Source: Phoronis australis (Eukaryota; Phoronida; Phoronidae). Taken from it: DNA of 64,000 nt. Below are positions 1-10,733 of this stretch, piece after piece. Within the stretch, counting starts at the first letter, position 1. The number at the start of each line of letters is the position of its first letter. The notes below the pieces were generated by a model. The model searched no databases. It was not told the origin of the DNA and saw nothing but the letters and a program-made list of their open reading frames with translations. The position numbers and the translations under genes were made by a program. Where the stretch lies: NCBI GenBank assembly GCA_002633005.1, contig NMRA01000032.1, positions 1,500,672-1,564,671 of the forward strand. Reading direction: 5' to 3'.

Positions 1-1929
1 ACTGACGAGTAAATTTATTATATAATGAGACCAAAGCTTATCTATTCCGTTGCTAAATGGTAGACTTTGACATGTAATGCTATTAATAAATATACTAAGA
101 ACGGACAAGAAAAAACATGAAAAACACCCTCTTTGTGACTCGTACATACAATACGCGGGATTGCTGCGTTTGCCTGTAGAACTAAGCACACGCACGCATG
201 GGAGACACACGATTCAAATTTCATAGAACCAGCGTATCATTTCAGGTATAGGCGCATTTACCAAAAAGGCACATATAAGGCAGAACTATTCTAAAGCGGA
301 TATTTTCGTATATCAGTGCATGGGACATATTATACGCGGATTTACGGGACGCATACAAATTGGTCAACAAAAACAACGCGATTTTTTAGTTAGCCACTGC
401 CAGTTGAAGTTGTGTAAGTACAATGTATCAAATGGTGAATAGACTTGTTTATTTGTTGATAGGAAGGGGACTTAAATGACCGCAGTTCTAGAAAAAGTCA
501 AAGAGTGCGCTGGATGTAAATAAGGACATATTGCAAAAATCGATTCATTTCGGAAGAAAGTGCTTCGTGATAGCCTTTTGTAAGATTGAGATACTAAAAG
601 CACACACTGGGAAATGAAACATGCAAGGGCAATTAATTACAAAACTAAATGAGACGAGCGCATTGTAATTGGTTTTCAAATTTAATGCAACTGAAAACGA
701 GAAACATGTGTTTTGTTCGATTAGTGTATGTGGTTGACAGTGATATGATGTCGTGCATGAGAAATAAGGGGAAAAGTTCACTTGTAACCTATAGACGTCA
801 ATAAAGACTAAAATTCCTCGTTTATATTCACTAGAGATGTATGCAATTCAGTATTAATGGTCCCATTACTAAAATATTCATTTTGTATTTGAAAAAAAAA
901 ACATATTGATAACTACGGAAAACCAGTCGAGGTTAAATCCGTAGCCCAGACGCGGGGGGAAATATTGTGATTTGTAGACCTTTTCTTTCGTTCCTCAACA
1001 CTACGTCACCAGTTCTTCCCCCTGTTGTCGCAGTTTCTCTCCTAGTTTACCTACGTCACAAATCCACAGTTTAAAATGAAAGGATACAATTTTCATTATG
1101 CCCCGTGAGGGTTCTGCACAGGAACAAATGTGTCTTAACTCGATCTTAGTGTCCTTCTGCTGCCACAGAAAGGAATTAATTTTGTCGTTTCAGAAGTGGA
1201 GTCAAAGAACCAGTGCATGGGCGGACATTTAATTGCCGATGCGTGGGGGAAGTATTCGCAACCGTGGCACTCCCTGGGGCGAATACCAACTTCTATGCTT
1301 GGACGAGTTATTTATCTTATGCATTTGAAAATGTCATAAAAAATAGACAAACCAGCTCATAAATCGTTTTGTAGTTGGAAACTCATTTCATGCTTGGCTC
1401 ATCGAGTATTTCTTGTCTGAGAGGAGGAATGATGACTCACTTTGAACAGCTATAGAACAGTGTGCGTCAGCGACATTACTCTTAAAACATATTCCGTGCA
1501 TTCGAACTCGTGCCTTTCAACCGCTTCGATCCACAAAAGTGCATGCAAGTAACATAGCAATCCTAATCTTATCTTCTTTGCTCAGTATAAGTTTCATGGC
1601 GATCATAAAGTGAATGTTCATTTTACCCATCCTCGACTTTTCTGGTACGTTTCAAAAATAAAGATTTACCAGCTCCCGACACATTTGTTCATAAGAGACA
1701 AGGTGACGTTAGTAACGGACGACAATGAGAACATTGAGTTTCATCGGCAGTAGCTCTTAACATAGGTTAGATAAAAAAAAATAATTGCAGGCGGTCTGGT
1801 ACACGTTTTACCAGACACAGGCTGCGCATATGGGCCCATTGCACTGATCACCTGGAAATATTTTTGTGCTTTATTAATATATAGTTAAAACCGAGCTGAG
1901 GAACTAGAAACCTGACTCAAGGGTCTAGC
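1..1929. other. Intergenic, no gene recognised
   Basis: AT-rich sequence read on both strands. The open frames are short and show no recognisable domain, no convincing splice-bounded exon and no obvious repeat shared with the rest of the window. Confidence 0.5.
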
Positions 1930-2003
1930 AGTGTAGCCCAGTGGGACTCGAACCCACGACCTCGAGTAAAGAAGGCGGACACCTATCACACTAGGCCCAC
2001 ACT
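1930..2003 (-). pseudogene. tRNA-derived relic (tRNA pseudogene or SINE head)
   Basis: On the minus strand a 74-nt tRNA-like sequence can be folded. The acceptor stem AGTGTGG/CTACACT has seven pairs with one G-U, there is a CCTA/TAGG D stem, and the T arm GTGGG-TTCGAGT-CCCAC is perfect. The B box GGTTCGAGTCC fits the Pol III consensus. The anticodon stem (GTCCG against TACTC) does not pair, so this is not a working tRNA. tRNA-derived SINE heads in marine invertebrates look like this, but no clear SINE body or tail follows. Confidence 0.6.
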
Positions 2004-2940
2004 ACCTCCTCTAACATAGGTCAAAGGCCAGTAAAAGATCACGACCTCCTTACATGACATTTTTTATTCCACTATAAGATCATATTTCATTTAGTGTGAA
2101 CTGGATATTACAAAATAATCCTCTTATTAGCAAAGTTTAATTGGTACACTCACAGTGGAAAAATTTGCGGCTCACAGCAGCTACACTACTCTTTCCCAGG
2201 CGAGCTACTAGTGTGCTGTACATGTGGCCCGGTTAAATAGGTAGTTCTTCGCATCCAGTTTCTGTAATTAGACGATTGGAACACCCTCACCACTAGCAAC
2301 GTGCGACCACTCGATGAAAAAAAAAACTCGTTTGCTGCCTCTTTTACTGAACGACTTCTACGAGGCACTGTTATTTTTATAACCGTTCTTTATTGTACAT
2401 CTGAACAAATTACCTGAGCGCACCTTGAATCGGATTAGCGTCGAGCATACTGACGTCACGCGAGACATTTGAAAAAATCTAAATTCTGTCTACCTTAATC
2501 GTAATCGCCCCCGGTTTCCGAAAAAAATTCGGGCAACACGACAAACCAAATAGTGCTATTTCCGAGTTAACTTCAGAAATTAAAGACAAAGACTCTTCAT
2601 TTATAACAAGTCTAATCCACGAGCTTAGTTTGTACTGCGCGCAGAAACATGTTTCGGAGTAATGTCGAATGTTTACGTCGTCATGTTTCGCCAAGATATG
2701 ACCAACAGTATCAAGTGTTATCGAGGTTACCGGATATTGTTTTGAACGCATGAGTATCATGTCATTGTAAATTAGCGTGCAGTATTAACAGTAGTGATAT
2801 AATATCTGTCTTGTCGGTGTTTACCGTTGAAATAAATCGGAAACTAGGTGGAATAGTGTATTTACAAATGGACTTAAAAGCCGCCGCAACTGTTACAGGT
2901 AGCAGCATTTATTTCACTGGTTGAACGAAACGGAAGCATC
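2004..2940. other. Upstream region of the GPCR gene
   Basis: No coding exon is recognised. The stretch immediately upstream of the GPCR start presumably holds its promoter and 5' UTR, but I could not point to a TATA box or other defined site. Confidence 0.4.
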
Positions 2941-4143
2941 ATGCAGTCTAGCGCAAACGGAACGTTCAACCTTTCTGCAGTGGAAATCAACCTCACTCGG
3001 TCGCGTGCCAGCGATTTTCCCGAATCTCTCGCAACGTGGAATCTGATACAAAACATCGCTTTCTTCACCTCCTTCGTAATTCACGGCTGCTCAATCCTGC
3101 TCAATTCTTCAACCTTGTTGATACTCGCGGGACTTCGACATCATCTTTCTCCATCGCTGTATCTCATTGTTCACTTGAGTATATCTGATCTCGTTACTTC
3201 CGTCACTGGCCTACTATACGTGGTATTGTCGTTTTTAGTTCAGATGAAAACAGAGCTGTCGGACCAACTTCGCGTAAGGCAGTCGATGATGCAATTTCAG
3301 TGCGGACTGTATTACGTGGGTCACGTGTGGGATGCCGCCACGTATGCCAACCTCTTTACGCTTATTCTGTTAGCTGTGGATCACTGGGTGGCGATACACA
3401 AGCCACTGAGATACCAAACCATTGTCACCAAGCGTCGACTCTACGTGTCCACGATTATTATGTGGTGTACAGCAGGTCTAATGGGATTCATGTCGGAATT
3501 TTTCATTGTCTCGTCAGACATGGAAAGCAAAGGATATTTCTATAGCAAAACGTCTCCACTGACGTACGAATGCTTTCGACTACTGTCTTACATATATTAC
3601 ACGTATTACAGCGAAAGAAATGGTACACCAGACAAGGTAGTTTTATTCGCTTCCTCCTGTTCCGTTATAGGGATAGCGCTAATTTTGATTGTATATGTTT
3701 ACGTCAGCATTTACATTGTTGTGAGGAACCTGATGCCTGTCCATGCACACGGATCGAATTGGAAAACAGAGGGAGCGAAAAGACCTTCAAATCGAAAGGC
3801 CATTGTAACCACCCTTGCATTGCAAGTGGCATTTCTGCTGGGATATGCACCTTACTTCGTATACCAGATTATCGAAACATTCTTGGACGTTCCAACGCTA
3901 TTTCCAAACGACGTTGCCCGCGCAGTGTTCGGCATTTTCACAATAACTATGGTCAGCGTTTGTTCCTTATTGGACCCAATAATTTACGCAAGTCGCATGA
4001 GTGACGTGCGGCGGGTTATCTCGAGAGTAGCCAATAGAATCAAATGTTGTAAGATCAAGCGAAGGAGCGACAGTAGTTACGACGTCAGTTCAGACTCTGT
4101 TTCGAGCAAGACCCACAAAAGCACTTTTGTGGCTAAACTATGA
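2941..4143 (+). CDS. Class A (rhodopsin-like) GPCR, single exon
   Basis: A 400-residue, intronless seven-transmembrane receptor. The N-terminal tail has N-glycosylation sites (NGT, NLS, NLT). TM1 runs at about residues 40-65. TM2 holds LSISDLV with the conserved Asp. A Cys before TM3 (FQCGLYYV) can pair with one in ECL2 (YECFRL). The end of TM3 is LAVDHWVAIHKPLRY, where DHW replaces DRY. TM6 has LGYAPYF in place of CWxP, and TM7 ends DPIIYASR, the D/NPxxY motif. A short basic helix 8 with a Cys pair and a Ser/Thr-rich tail follow. The layout and the DPIIYA-R tail recall the melanocortin/adenosine-type branch and the many orphan amine- or peptide-like receptors of invertebrate deuterostomes. 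The ligand cannot be named. The ATG is the first in frame and the length is normal for the family. Confidence 0.93.
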   Translation: MQSSANGTFNLSAVEINLTRSRASDFPESLATWNLIQNIAFFTSFVIHGCSILLNSSTLLILAGLRHHLSPSLYLIVHLSISDLVTSVTGLLYVVLSFLVQMKTELSDQLRVRQSMMQFQCGLYYVGHVWDAATYANLFTLILLAVDHWVAIHKPLRYQTIVTKRRLYVSTIIMWCTAGLMGFMSEFFIVSSDMESKGYFYSKTSPLTYECFRLLSYIYYTYYSERNGTPDKVVLFASSCSVIGIALILIVYVYVSIYIVVRNLMPVHAHGSNWKTEGAKRPSNRKAIVTTLALQVAFLLGYAPYFVYQIIETFLDVPTLFPNDVARAVFGIFTITMVSVCSLLDPIIYASRMSDVRRVISRVANRIKCCKIKRRSDSSYDVSSDSVSSKTHKSTFVAKL

Positions 4144-5568
4144 TCACCGGCTATTCAAACAGCACTTTGGATTTAGAACCTATAAACGTCCGCATTTGTG
4201 TATATATGAACGCGAGATGCGTATTCTTTTGAATTGTGTCTACTCGTAGTAAGTGTTCCTGTGAATGCGCATATGGAGAATGGAGAAGTGCGCGTTGCCA
4301 CAGAACAACAGGTGGCAGGTAACGATCGTTCTGGTCACGTGGTCGTCACCACAATCGGTCATAGTCGAAGTGGTAAACAAGCTAGGAGAAATCCAGTGCC
4401 AGTTAATTATTATTTTTCTGTATTCTACAATTTACGGGTATATGTATATCTATGAACTTTTGGCCCTGATTATAAGCCGTTGTTTTGAAGTGTGTGTTTA
4501 TGTTCGACATATGTGCCCAATAACAATGTTTTGGTCATTCAGTGTATATGATTTCTCGAGAGAGCACTTTTCTGAATATTCATAATGTCTTGCTTAAGTG
4601 ACAAGGTAAGATTAATTGTTTGGCGCGTGTATCATCAATTTGCACGCAACAAGAAATGAAGAATTTTAGTGAATACTTTTTACTATTATATGCGGGTTTG
4701 TGGATTATGCTAAAGAGTCATTCGTACATAAACATGGATTCTTGATTATTTTGGAATTTTATTTATTACGAAGCATCTATTTTCTGGCCACGTATACGAA
4801 CGCAATGTCAAACTAAAACATAATTGCCCCTTAATTGAGCAATGTTAATCGCTGATGTAGTTTTCAGCAACAGGTCACTAGCAGTTAATAGGATATTTAT
4901 CAGACGACGGAAAGGACGCCTGAATCTGCCGGCACGAGAGGAGCCGCCTAGAACACAGGCGCAATATTGTAAGGCTGTGAGAATATTAATTGAAAAACAT
5001 TCCTGTATTTCCAAGTGGAAGTTATTTGCTGTAGACAAGAAACCGGTTATTTTGCAAAAGCAGCTGTTTTTATCACATGGAATCACCTTGGTCAGGGCGG
5101 ACTCTAGAATTGTTTGTATAGAGTTTCATTTCTAATCGGTGTTGTATTTAGTTTCTTTTTTTTCTATCTGTATCTCAGATCCTTCCTGTATATAGTGCCG
5201 GTATAGTAATAAAAGGAATTTCCAATCAAATGCACATATGTTTACTCTTTATCAAATGTTACTCCTAATCTGAACACAGGCCAGTCATTATATAGCTTAC
5301 AATTGATTGCAATTTCCTTTAAAACACAATAGTTATAATCGGAAAGTCAAATATATTACTACATCGTTAACGTCGTTAAACATGGGCTATTAAAACGGCT
5401 AATGTTAGTTCAGTATTTGGGCCGCCGGTCCGTATACACATGCAGTTAACTCCTTGCAATGACGCTTATGAAACGAGGCAATAATAATTTACGACAAATA
5501 AAACTACTGGCATAGCTATCATTAAAAACGTATCGTTTGCATTTACTTTTTAACGTTTGTGTAGCAAA
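4144..5568 (+). other. GPCR 3' UTR and downstream spacer
   Basis: No further gene is seen. A poly(A) signal AATAAA at 5208-5213 is a plausible end for the GPCR transcript, giving a 3' UTR of about 1.07 kb. A 97-codon open frame at 4842-5135 has no recognisable domain and is more likely UTR. Confidence 0.4.
5208..5213 (+). terminator. Poly(A) signal, probable end of GPCR transcript
   Basis: AATAAA in an AT-rich context about 1.07 kb after the GPCR stop codon. No other gene on the + strand would use it. Confidence 0.4.
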
Positions 5569-6607
5569 TTCAAGGTACCTAAACTACGCGGTTAACGGAC
5601 TGCTAAACACGGTGTCGGACGCAAAAACACGACTCATTAACTTGCACACACCGTTCACTGACTCACAGACACGGGATCGGACTGACAAAGGCCGATTCAC
5701 TCACCCAAAATACACGTTCACGGTCTCACATTCAAGTTGAAACACGGCACACGGACCGCCAAACACGGCTTATGGATAAAATGTAGAAATCGGCTTCAAC
5801 AGCTGTGTGCGAGATTAAATATAATTTTGAACATAATTTGTCTGCAATGCTATGTAATTGTTGTGAACTAAAAACAATAAACAATATTTTATTTAAATTG
5901 CTTATTTGAACTACAACTTATTGGCGTCTAAAATCTTTTTGTATCACCAATTCTCAATTTTGCTTTCTTCTCAAAGTGACGTGGACCATTCAAACTCCGT
6001 AAAAAGACCCTCTGTTTCATTTCCCTTTCTGCGTAGTAATCACCGTGTGACTATTTCGCGCTATTTACCCCAGAAGCCGATGAGTCCGTGACCATACATT
6101 CGGCATGCTTTATTGGACAATAGATTATAATCTCATGGGCGCACCCAGGGGTGCATCCCAATTTGGCGAATTGGGCAAAAAAAGTCGGCCTCAGTGAAAC
6201 AAAAAGTCCGAGTAAACGAGACAAAAGTCCACAAAATCCCACAAGAAGTCGGCGCAAATGCACAATTCGTGGGGCTGAACCAAATGGCTCCGTTTTTATT
6301 TTTTTATTTTATTTTTTTAGTCTTCGTTGATTTCTTTCAATAAAAAGTCGGCACACCGAAAATTTCGAGCCCCCATGCTTTAGGCTGAGTACGCGCATGA
6401 ATCTGTGAATCTGTGATTGGAGTGAAGACCGTGTTTGGCGGTGCGTGTGAGTCCGTGACCATGTATTTTGGGTGAATGAATCGTATTTTTTGAGTCCGAT
6501 AACGTGTATGTGAGTCAGTGTACGGTGTTTACAGGTACGTGAGTCGTGTTTTTGAGTCCGACATCGTGTTTAGCATTCCGTTAACCGTGTAGTTTAGGTA
6601 TCTTGAA
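5569..6607. mobile_element. Fold-back element with ~200-bp inverted arms
   Basis: The left arm (5569-5771) and right arm (6427-6607) are imperfect reverse complements. Both contain matching blocks: TTCAAGGTACCTAAACTACG on the left against TTCAAGATACCTAAACTACA when the right arm is inverted, the GGTTAACGGA block, repeated GAGTCCG/CGGACTC units, and an outer-to-inner order that is fully mirrored. The ~650-bp interior carries no transposase and contains a second MITE (6134-6400). I read it as a non-autonomous fold-back transposon. Confidence 0.75.
6134..6400. mobile_element. MITE copy 1, nested in the fold-back element
   Basis: About 267 bp, with short imperfect terminal inverted repeats: ATGGGCGCACCCAGG at the left and ATGCGCGTACTCAGC when the right end is inverted. 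It aligns along its whole length with 16472-16695, sharing CAATTTGGCGAATTGGGC-like, ACAAAAAGTCCGAGTAAACG and GTCCACAAA blocks. It is non-coding. Confidence 0.7.
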
Positions 6608-8069
6608 ACTCCAATTTAACACAACGCTTTTTCATCTGCCCATTCTGAGCTTCCCCATTGCAGATATCTCCTATAACATGTCTTGAGAATGATGTTGTAT
6701 GCCGTAAGTTGCTAGAAGCATTGATCATTTAAATTTGAGAGCTCGGGCCAGAGCTACCAAGACATGAGAAACTGAGAACGCACGCATGCACAGGCTCTTC
6801 ATCGATAGAGGTCTCTGCAAGTTTGTATCTCAAACTTTTCTGTACGTGTTCGCGCCAGGTGTTTTATAATACACTCGGATCTTCTCTGACAATGACCGAT
6901 GAGACTGGTCAAAGATCTAGGAATAAATGTAAATTGTGCGCCCATATGTAGGTCTGCATGTTCTCACCATGTTTTCTGGAACTCGTGGGACTGAGAAAGC
7001 TAGAATCGGCAGAACACAGCCAGCTCGTGGATTTACTTAGTTCTGGAAATGTCCACAGACATACAAGGAGTTATGTTGGTTATTGCTTATTACACGTTTT
7101 CGTCGCAGTAAAATTGATTTATTTTATAGATTTGAATTTGGCATTTTTGCTTAACACCCTTATGCGTGTCTTTGCTAAAATTGAAAGTTACCTCATCGGT
7201 CTTAGACCTTGTGAGATGTAGAAGTCAAATACTGCGGGCCGGGAAGACACGGACAATTTCATCCGCACTTAAAGGAATGGCTTTTAATCATAAACAAAAC
7301 CAATGTGGAAGCCACTCATGATCTGGTGTTTAAAAATTCAGCTTACCGGAGAGGCCCATTTGCTCTTCTTAAGCAGGGTATCACGTTTAAGAGCACCGAT
7401 GCCTCTGTGTCTGCGGTTATGTCACGCTTTGCTGCGATTTTTTCTCGAACAGTTAGTGTTGTGGTCAGAGTAAAAAGGAATGCCATGTATGTTAATGACA
7501 GTTGAAATCCATTCAGTGCCGTAAAGACGGTTTGCATATTTGGACAGGGAAATCCCACAATGTCTATGCATCCACTTATCTAAATTTCCAATCTTGAATA
7601 AAAATTAGAAAATATTGCCGCTTCATCAGTTACTGACAGACTGCTCTCCGGCTCAGTTTTGTTCCTGTAGTTTATAATTACCTTTATCGTTAAGCCGCAT
7701 CTCTGCTAATGTTCTTGTTTGTAACCCCTAAACTTTTTACTTTTTCATCCAGCGATACCGGCGGCGGGGACGGGCCATTGAACCACGCTCGAACTGTGGT
7801 TAAAACACGCCGAGTAGTCACGCCGGTTGAACAGAAATAGCCACAGTGTGTAATGTATGCTGCTATTCTGATATATTTTTATATTATGCGCTGATATATT
7901 TTAAATTGCTTGCTTATTTCAAACTCCACTTTGGCTCGATATCAAAGGCGGAATTCCCTTTTGACCTACTTAACTATAATTATGACGTCAAATGCGGAAA
8001 GGAATTCCTTCTCGCTACGTGACTTGTGGCACGAAAGCAAGTCGTCACTCACCACGCACGAGTCAGAAC
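6608..8069. other. Intergenic, no gene recognised
   Basis: Open frames of 60-90 codons occur on both strands but none shows a domain or splice context. Nothing else was seen. Confidence 0.4.
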
Positions 8070-8124
8070 AGGTCACGTAGTCATTTTAGTTTCGCCAACT
8101 GTGCTGGAAAGTTGTAGAAAGAAG
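8070..8124 (+). other. Candidate 5' UTR exon with strong donor
   Basis: The sequence ends GAAG followed by GTGAGT at 8125, a near-consensus splice donor, after a GC-richer stretch with a CACGTAG motif and a TTTCGCC element. It could be the non-coding first exon of the + strand NMES1-like gene 2.6 kb downstream. The exon's 5' end is unknown and no transcript evidence exists here. Confidence 0.25.
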
Positions 8125-10733
8125 GTGAGTCTATTTTATAAAAACATGAATGAAAATATTATCAGTCTGTCTTCTTAATAAGCATGTATGAAGTGCGAGG
8201 TGAGGTTTTGTTGAGCCATTTGTCAAAGTTGAAGTTTTTTTGACGTGTTCGCATTTTCGGAAGCGTTGTAAATGTGAAACTGCTGTTGAAGCTAGTTTCT
8301 TTTTGTCTCTGTGACGTTTGACATTGTGTTCTGAACTATATAGAACGTGACGAGTGACGTAATTTGTGTGTCAACCTTCTATTCTCCGAGTTGAGAGATT
8401 ATTTTACCGACCGCCACTATGACTATCCGATAAACGCAACACTGTTCTATACAATAGGGACTCGAGGCTTGAAAAAATGTGTATGTAACGTAACACGGAG
8501 TTTAATCTCTGTACTCGAAATTCGCCTCGAAAATGGCCCCCGGTTTGACTTTTTTTCAGTCAATACTGAGTATAAGCATTCGCAAGTATCTATATGACAA
8601 GATTGGCATGGCATGCTTCGAGTTAACTTAGAAATTTGAACTCATCACGCGGCGTGATTGGTTATAGGCTAAGTTTCAACTTCGAGTCTTCGAGTTCAGA
8701 TATTAGATCCTGGGGCCAGACTTCTTTGTCGTTTTGTTTTTTCTGGCTCCACAAATTCGTATATAAAACCATGAATAATAATCAAATGTTAGCGACTATT
8801 TTACCAGTAGTATCTTTACCGCGGTAAACAGGAAGGTGGGCGACAATGGATGCGTACAAGACTGGTAGGCTAATCTTCATCAGTTGACTTTATGCACATT
8901 TTATTTGTTTAACTCACTACTACATTGCAGTGATGTATCCCCCATTTTTCTTTTAAGGCAAATCCTCGGAAGAAAAAATGTCTGAATCTATGAAAGTGAA
9001 AACTTTTGGTTTTGGTCTCCGTGCATTCAAAAGATATCCAGAGGTAAGACAAAGCATGTCTGAAGTGCAGAGTTGATATGAGTTCTTCATGAAACCCCAA
9101 TAACGTGAAATATGTTTTGCCGACCTTTAGAGTCGAATTAAAAGTAAAAATCTTTATTCATTTGATTGTTTCGGCGACGTTTTAATATTAGGCTACAAGA
9201 AAGCATGCCTACGATATCCTGGCAGGCGCTAAGCCTTGTGGTGAAATGCATAGAAAAATTTGTCAACTTTTCACTCGGTTTCTGATGATTGATGGTGGAT
9301 TTTATATCTGTCGCTTAGCAGTCTTTTCTTGACACCATTTGCCGAATGACGTCAGTGTAGTACACTCCTTTGTGGAGTTCGGTTTCCCACAAGAGCTTAT
9401 TTTTATACTAAAGTATATTGCATCTGCTATTCATGTCATCGGTGGCGAATATTCAGATTTTGAATTTGTTATCGATATATGTGCGTTAAGAAAAAATGCT
9501 TGCTTATTTACTTGCCTAGCTATGTATGTATGTATTATTAGTGTTTTTGTATTGTTTGTATAATTTTGTTGCCCAGATATAGATTTCTGGGCAATAATGT
9601 TCTCTTACTGTATCTTACCTTTACATGAAATAAAAAAGTCACAAAACCCAACCTCTAGGTAGAGCCGCTGTGAGTTGCTTTCATATCCTTGTTCAAAAGC
9701 TTCCAATTTTCCAAGAATGTGAAGAACTTGTTAAAAACTAATTATAGCACTCCTACGCCCCCACCCACCTCCGCATAAAAAGGCGGTTGGTTGCTCATCG
9801 ATTAACTTACAACCACTTGGAGAATTTTGTTGACCTGACAAGTCTGTAGAGCATGTAAAACATCTCACTTAACACCAGTCATGAAATGGTAAACCTATCA
9901 ACATTTATAGGTCAACTTATCATGTTGCTGTGTGATTAACCTATATTTTGACGGGTGTCTCGTGATAACTTAGTAAATCAAACGTACCCTGGATTTGTCC
10001 TGAAATGACACCTCATCCAGCCTACCTGGACACTCGCGATCACTTCATGCTCGTATTTTTTAGCATACTGTCTGTCTTCATTCTCATTTTTTCAGTAAAA
10101 ACTCAGAAACATGATGTGCCACGTGTTCCGTTTTCCACGAAAAGGATTTTTATTGTATGCCGTTTTCCGTTTTCAGTCCATCTATCCATTTACTGTTTAT
10201 CGAGTATCTATCGCCTATGATCTAACACATAAATTTCCTCCGTGACCTTTGCTGAAGCTATGTATCAAATTACTGTGATGTTCATTTACTACCTAAGCCA
10301 ACCCGGCGTATGTTTCGCCAAGAGTTATCAGTGATAATTTCCGTTTATGCTGCGGAATCATTAGTCGTAATTTGATGGTATTATTTGAACAAATTCCATC
10401 CAAATAACATTTTTATGTGTAGCTCTATTTGGATTTGCACGCAATCAGAGCCTTTTGACAGATAGCGAAAATCGATGCGTGTGCATCCTAGAGCATATAG
10501 ATTTGTTCTGATCCAGAATTTAGAATCTCTCACGCAAGCAGGCGCGGAACGCCTGCTCGGCATGCCAGCAGTTGATATAGGTCAGATGCTACATGTTTAC
10601 ACGTCATTGTGATAAACTGGCCATCTTTTATAATCTGCTTGAAATACTACTAAAATTAAGTGATCTCTACAGAACTGACTTCGGTCGCTGGTTATGGTGC
10701 TCGGCATGACGCCATCCCACGGTGCATTGTATA
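8125..10733 (+). other. Spacer or first intron, no coding exon found
   Basis: The stretch is AT-rich. A small hairpin (TTGCCCAGA/TTCTGGGCAA) lies at 9569-9594, and AATAAA-like motifs are scattered. No conserved exon was recognised on either strand. Confidence 0.35.
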
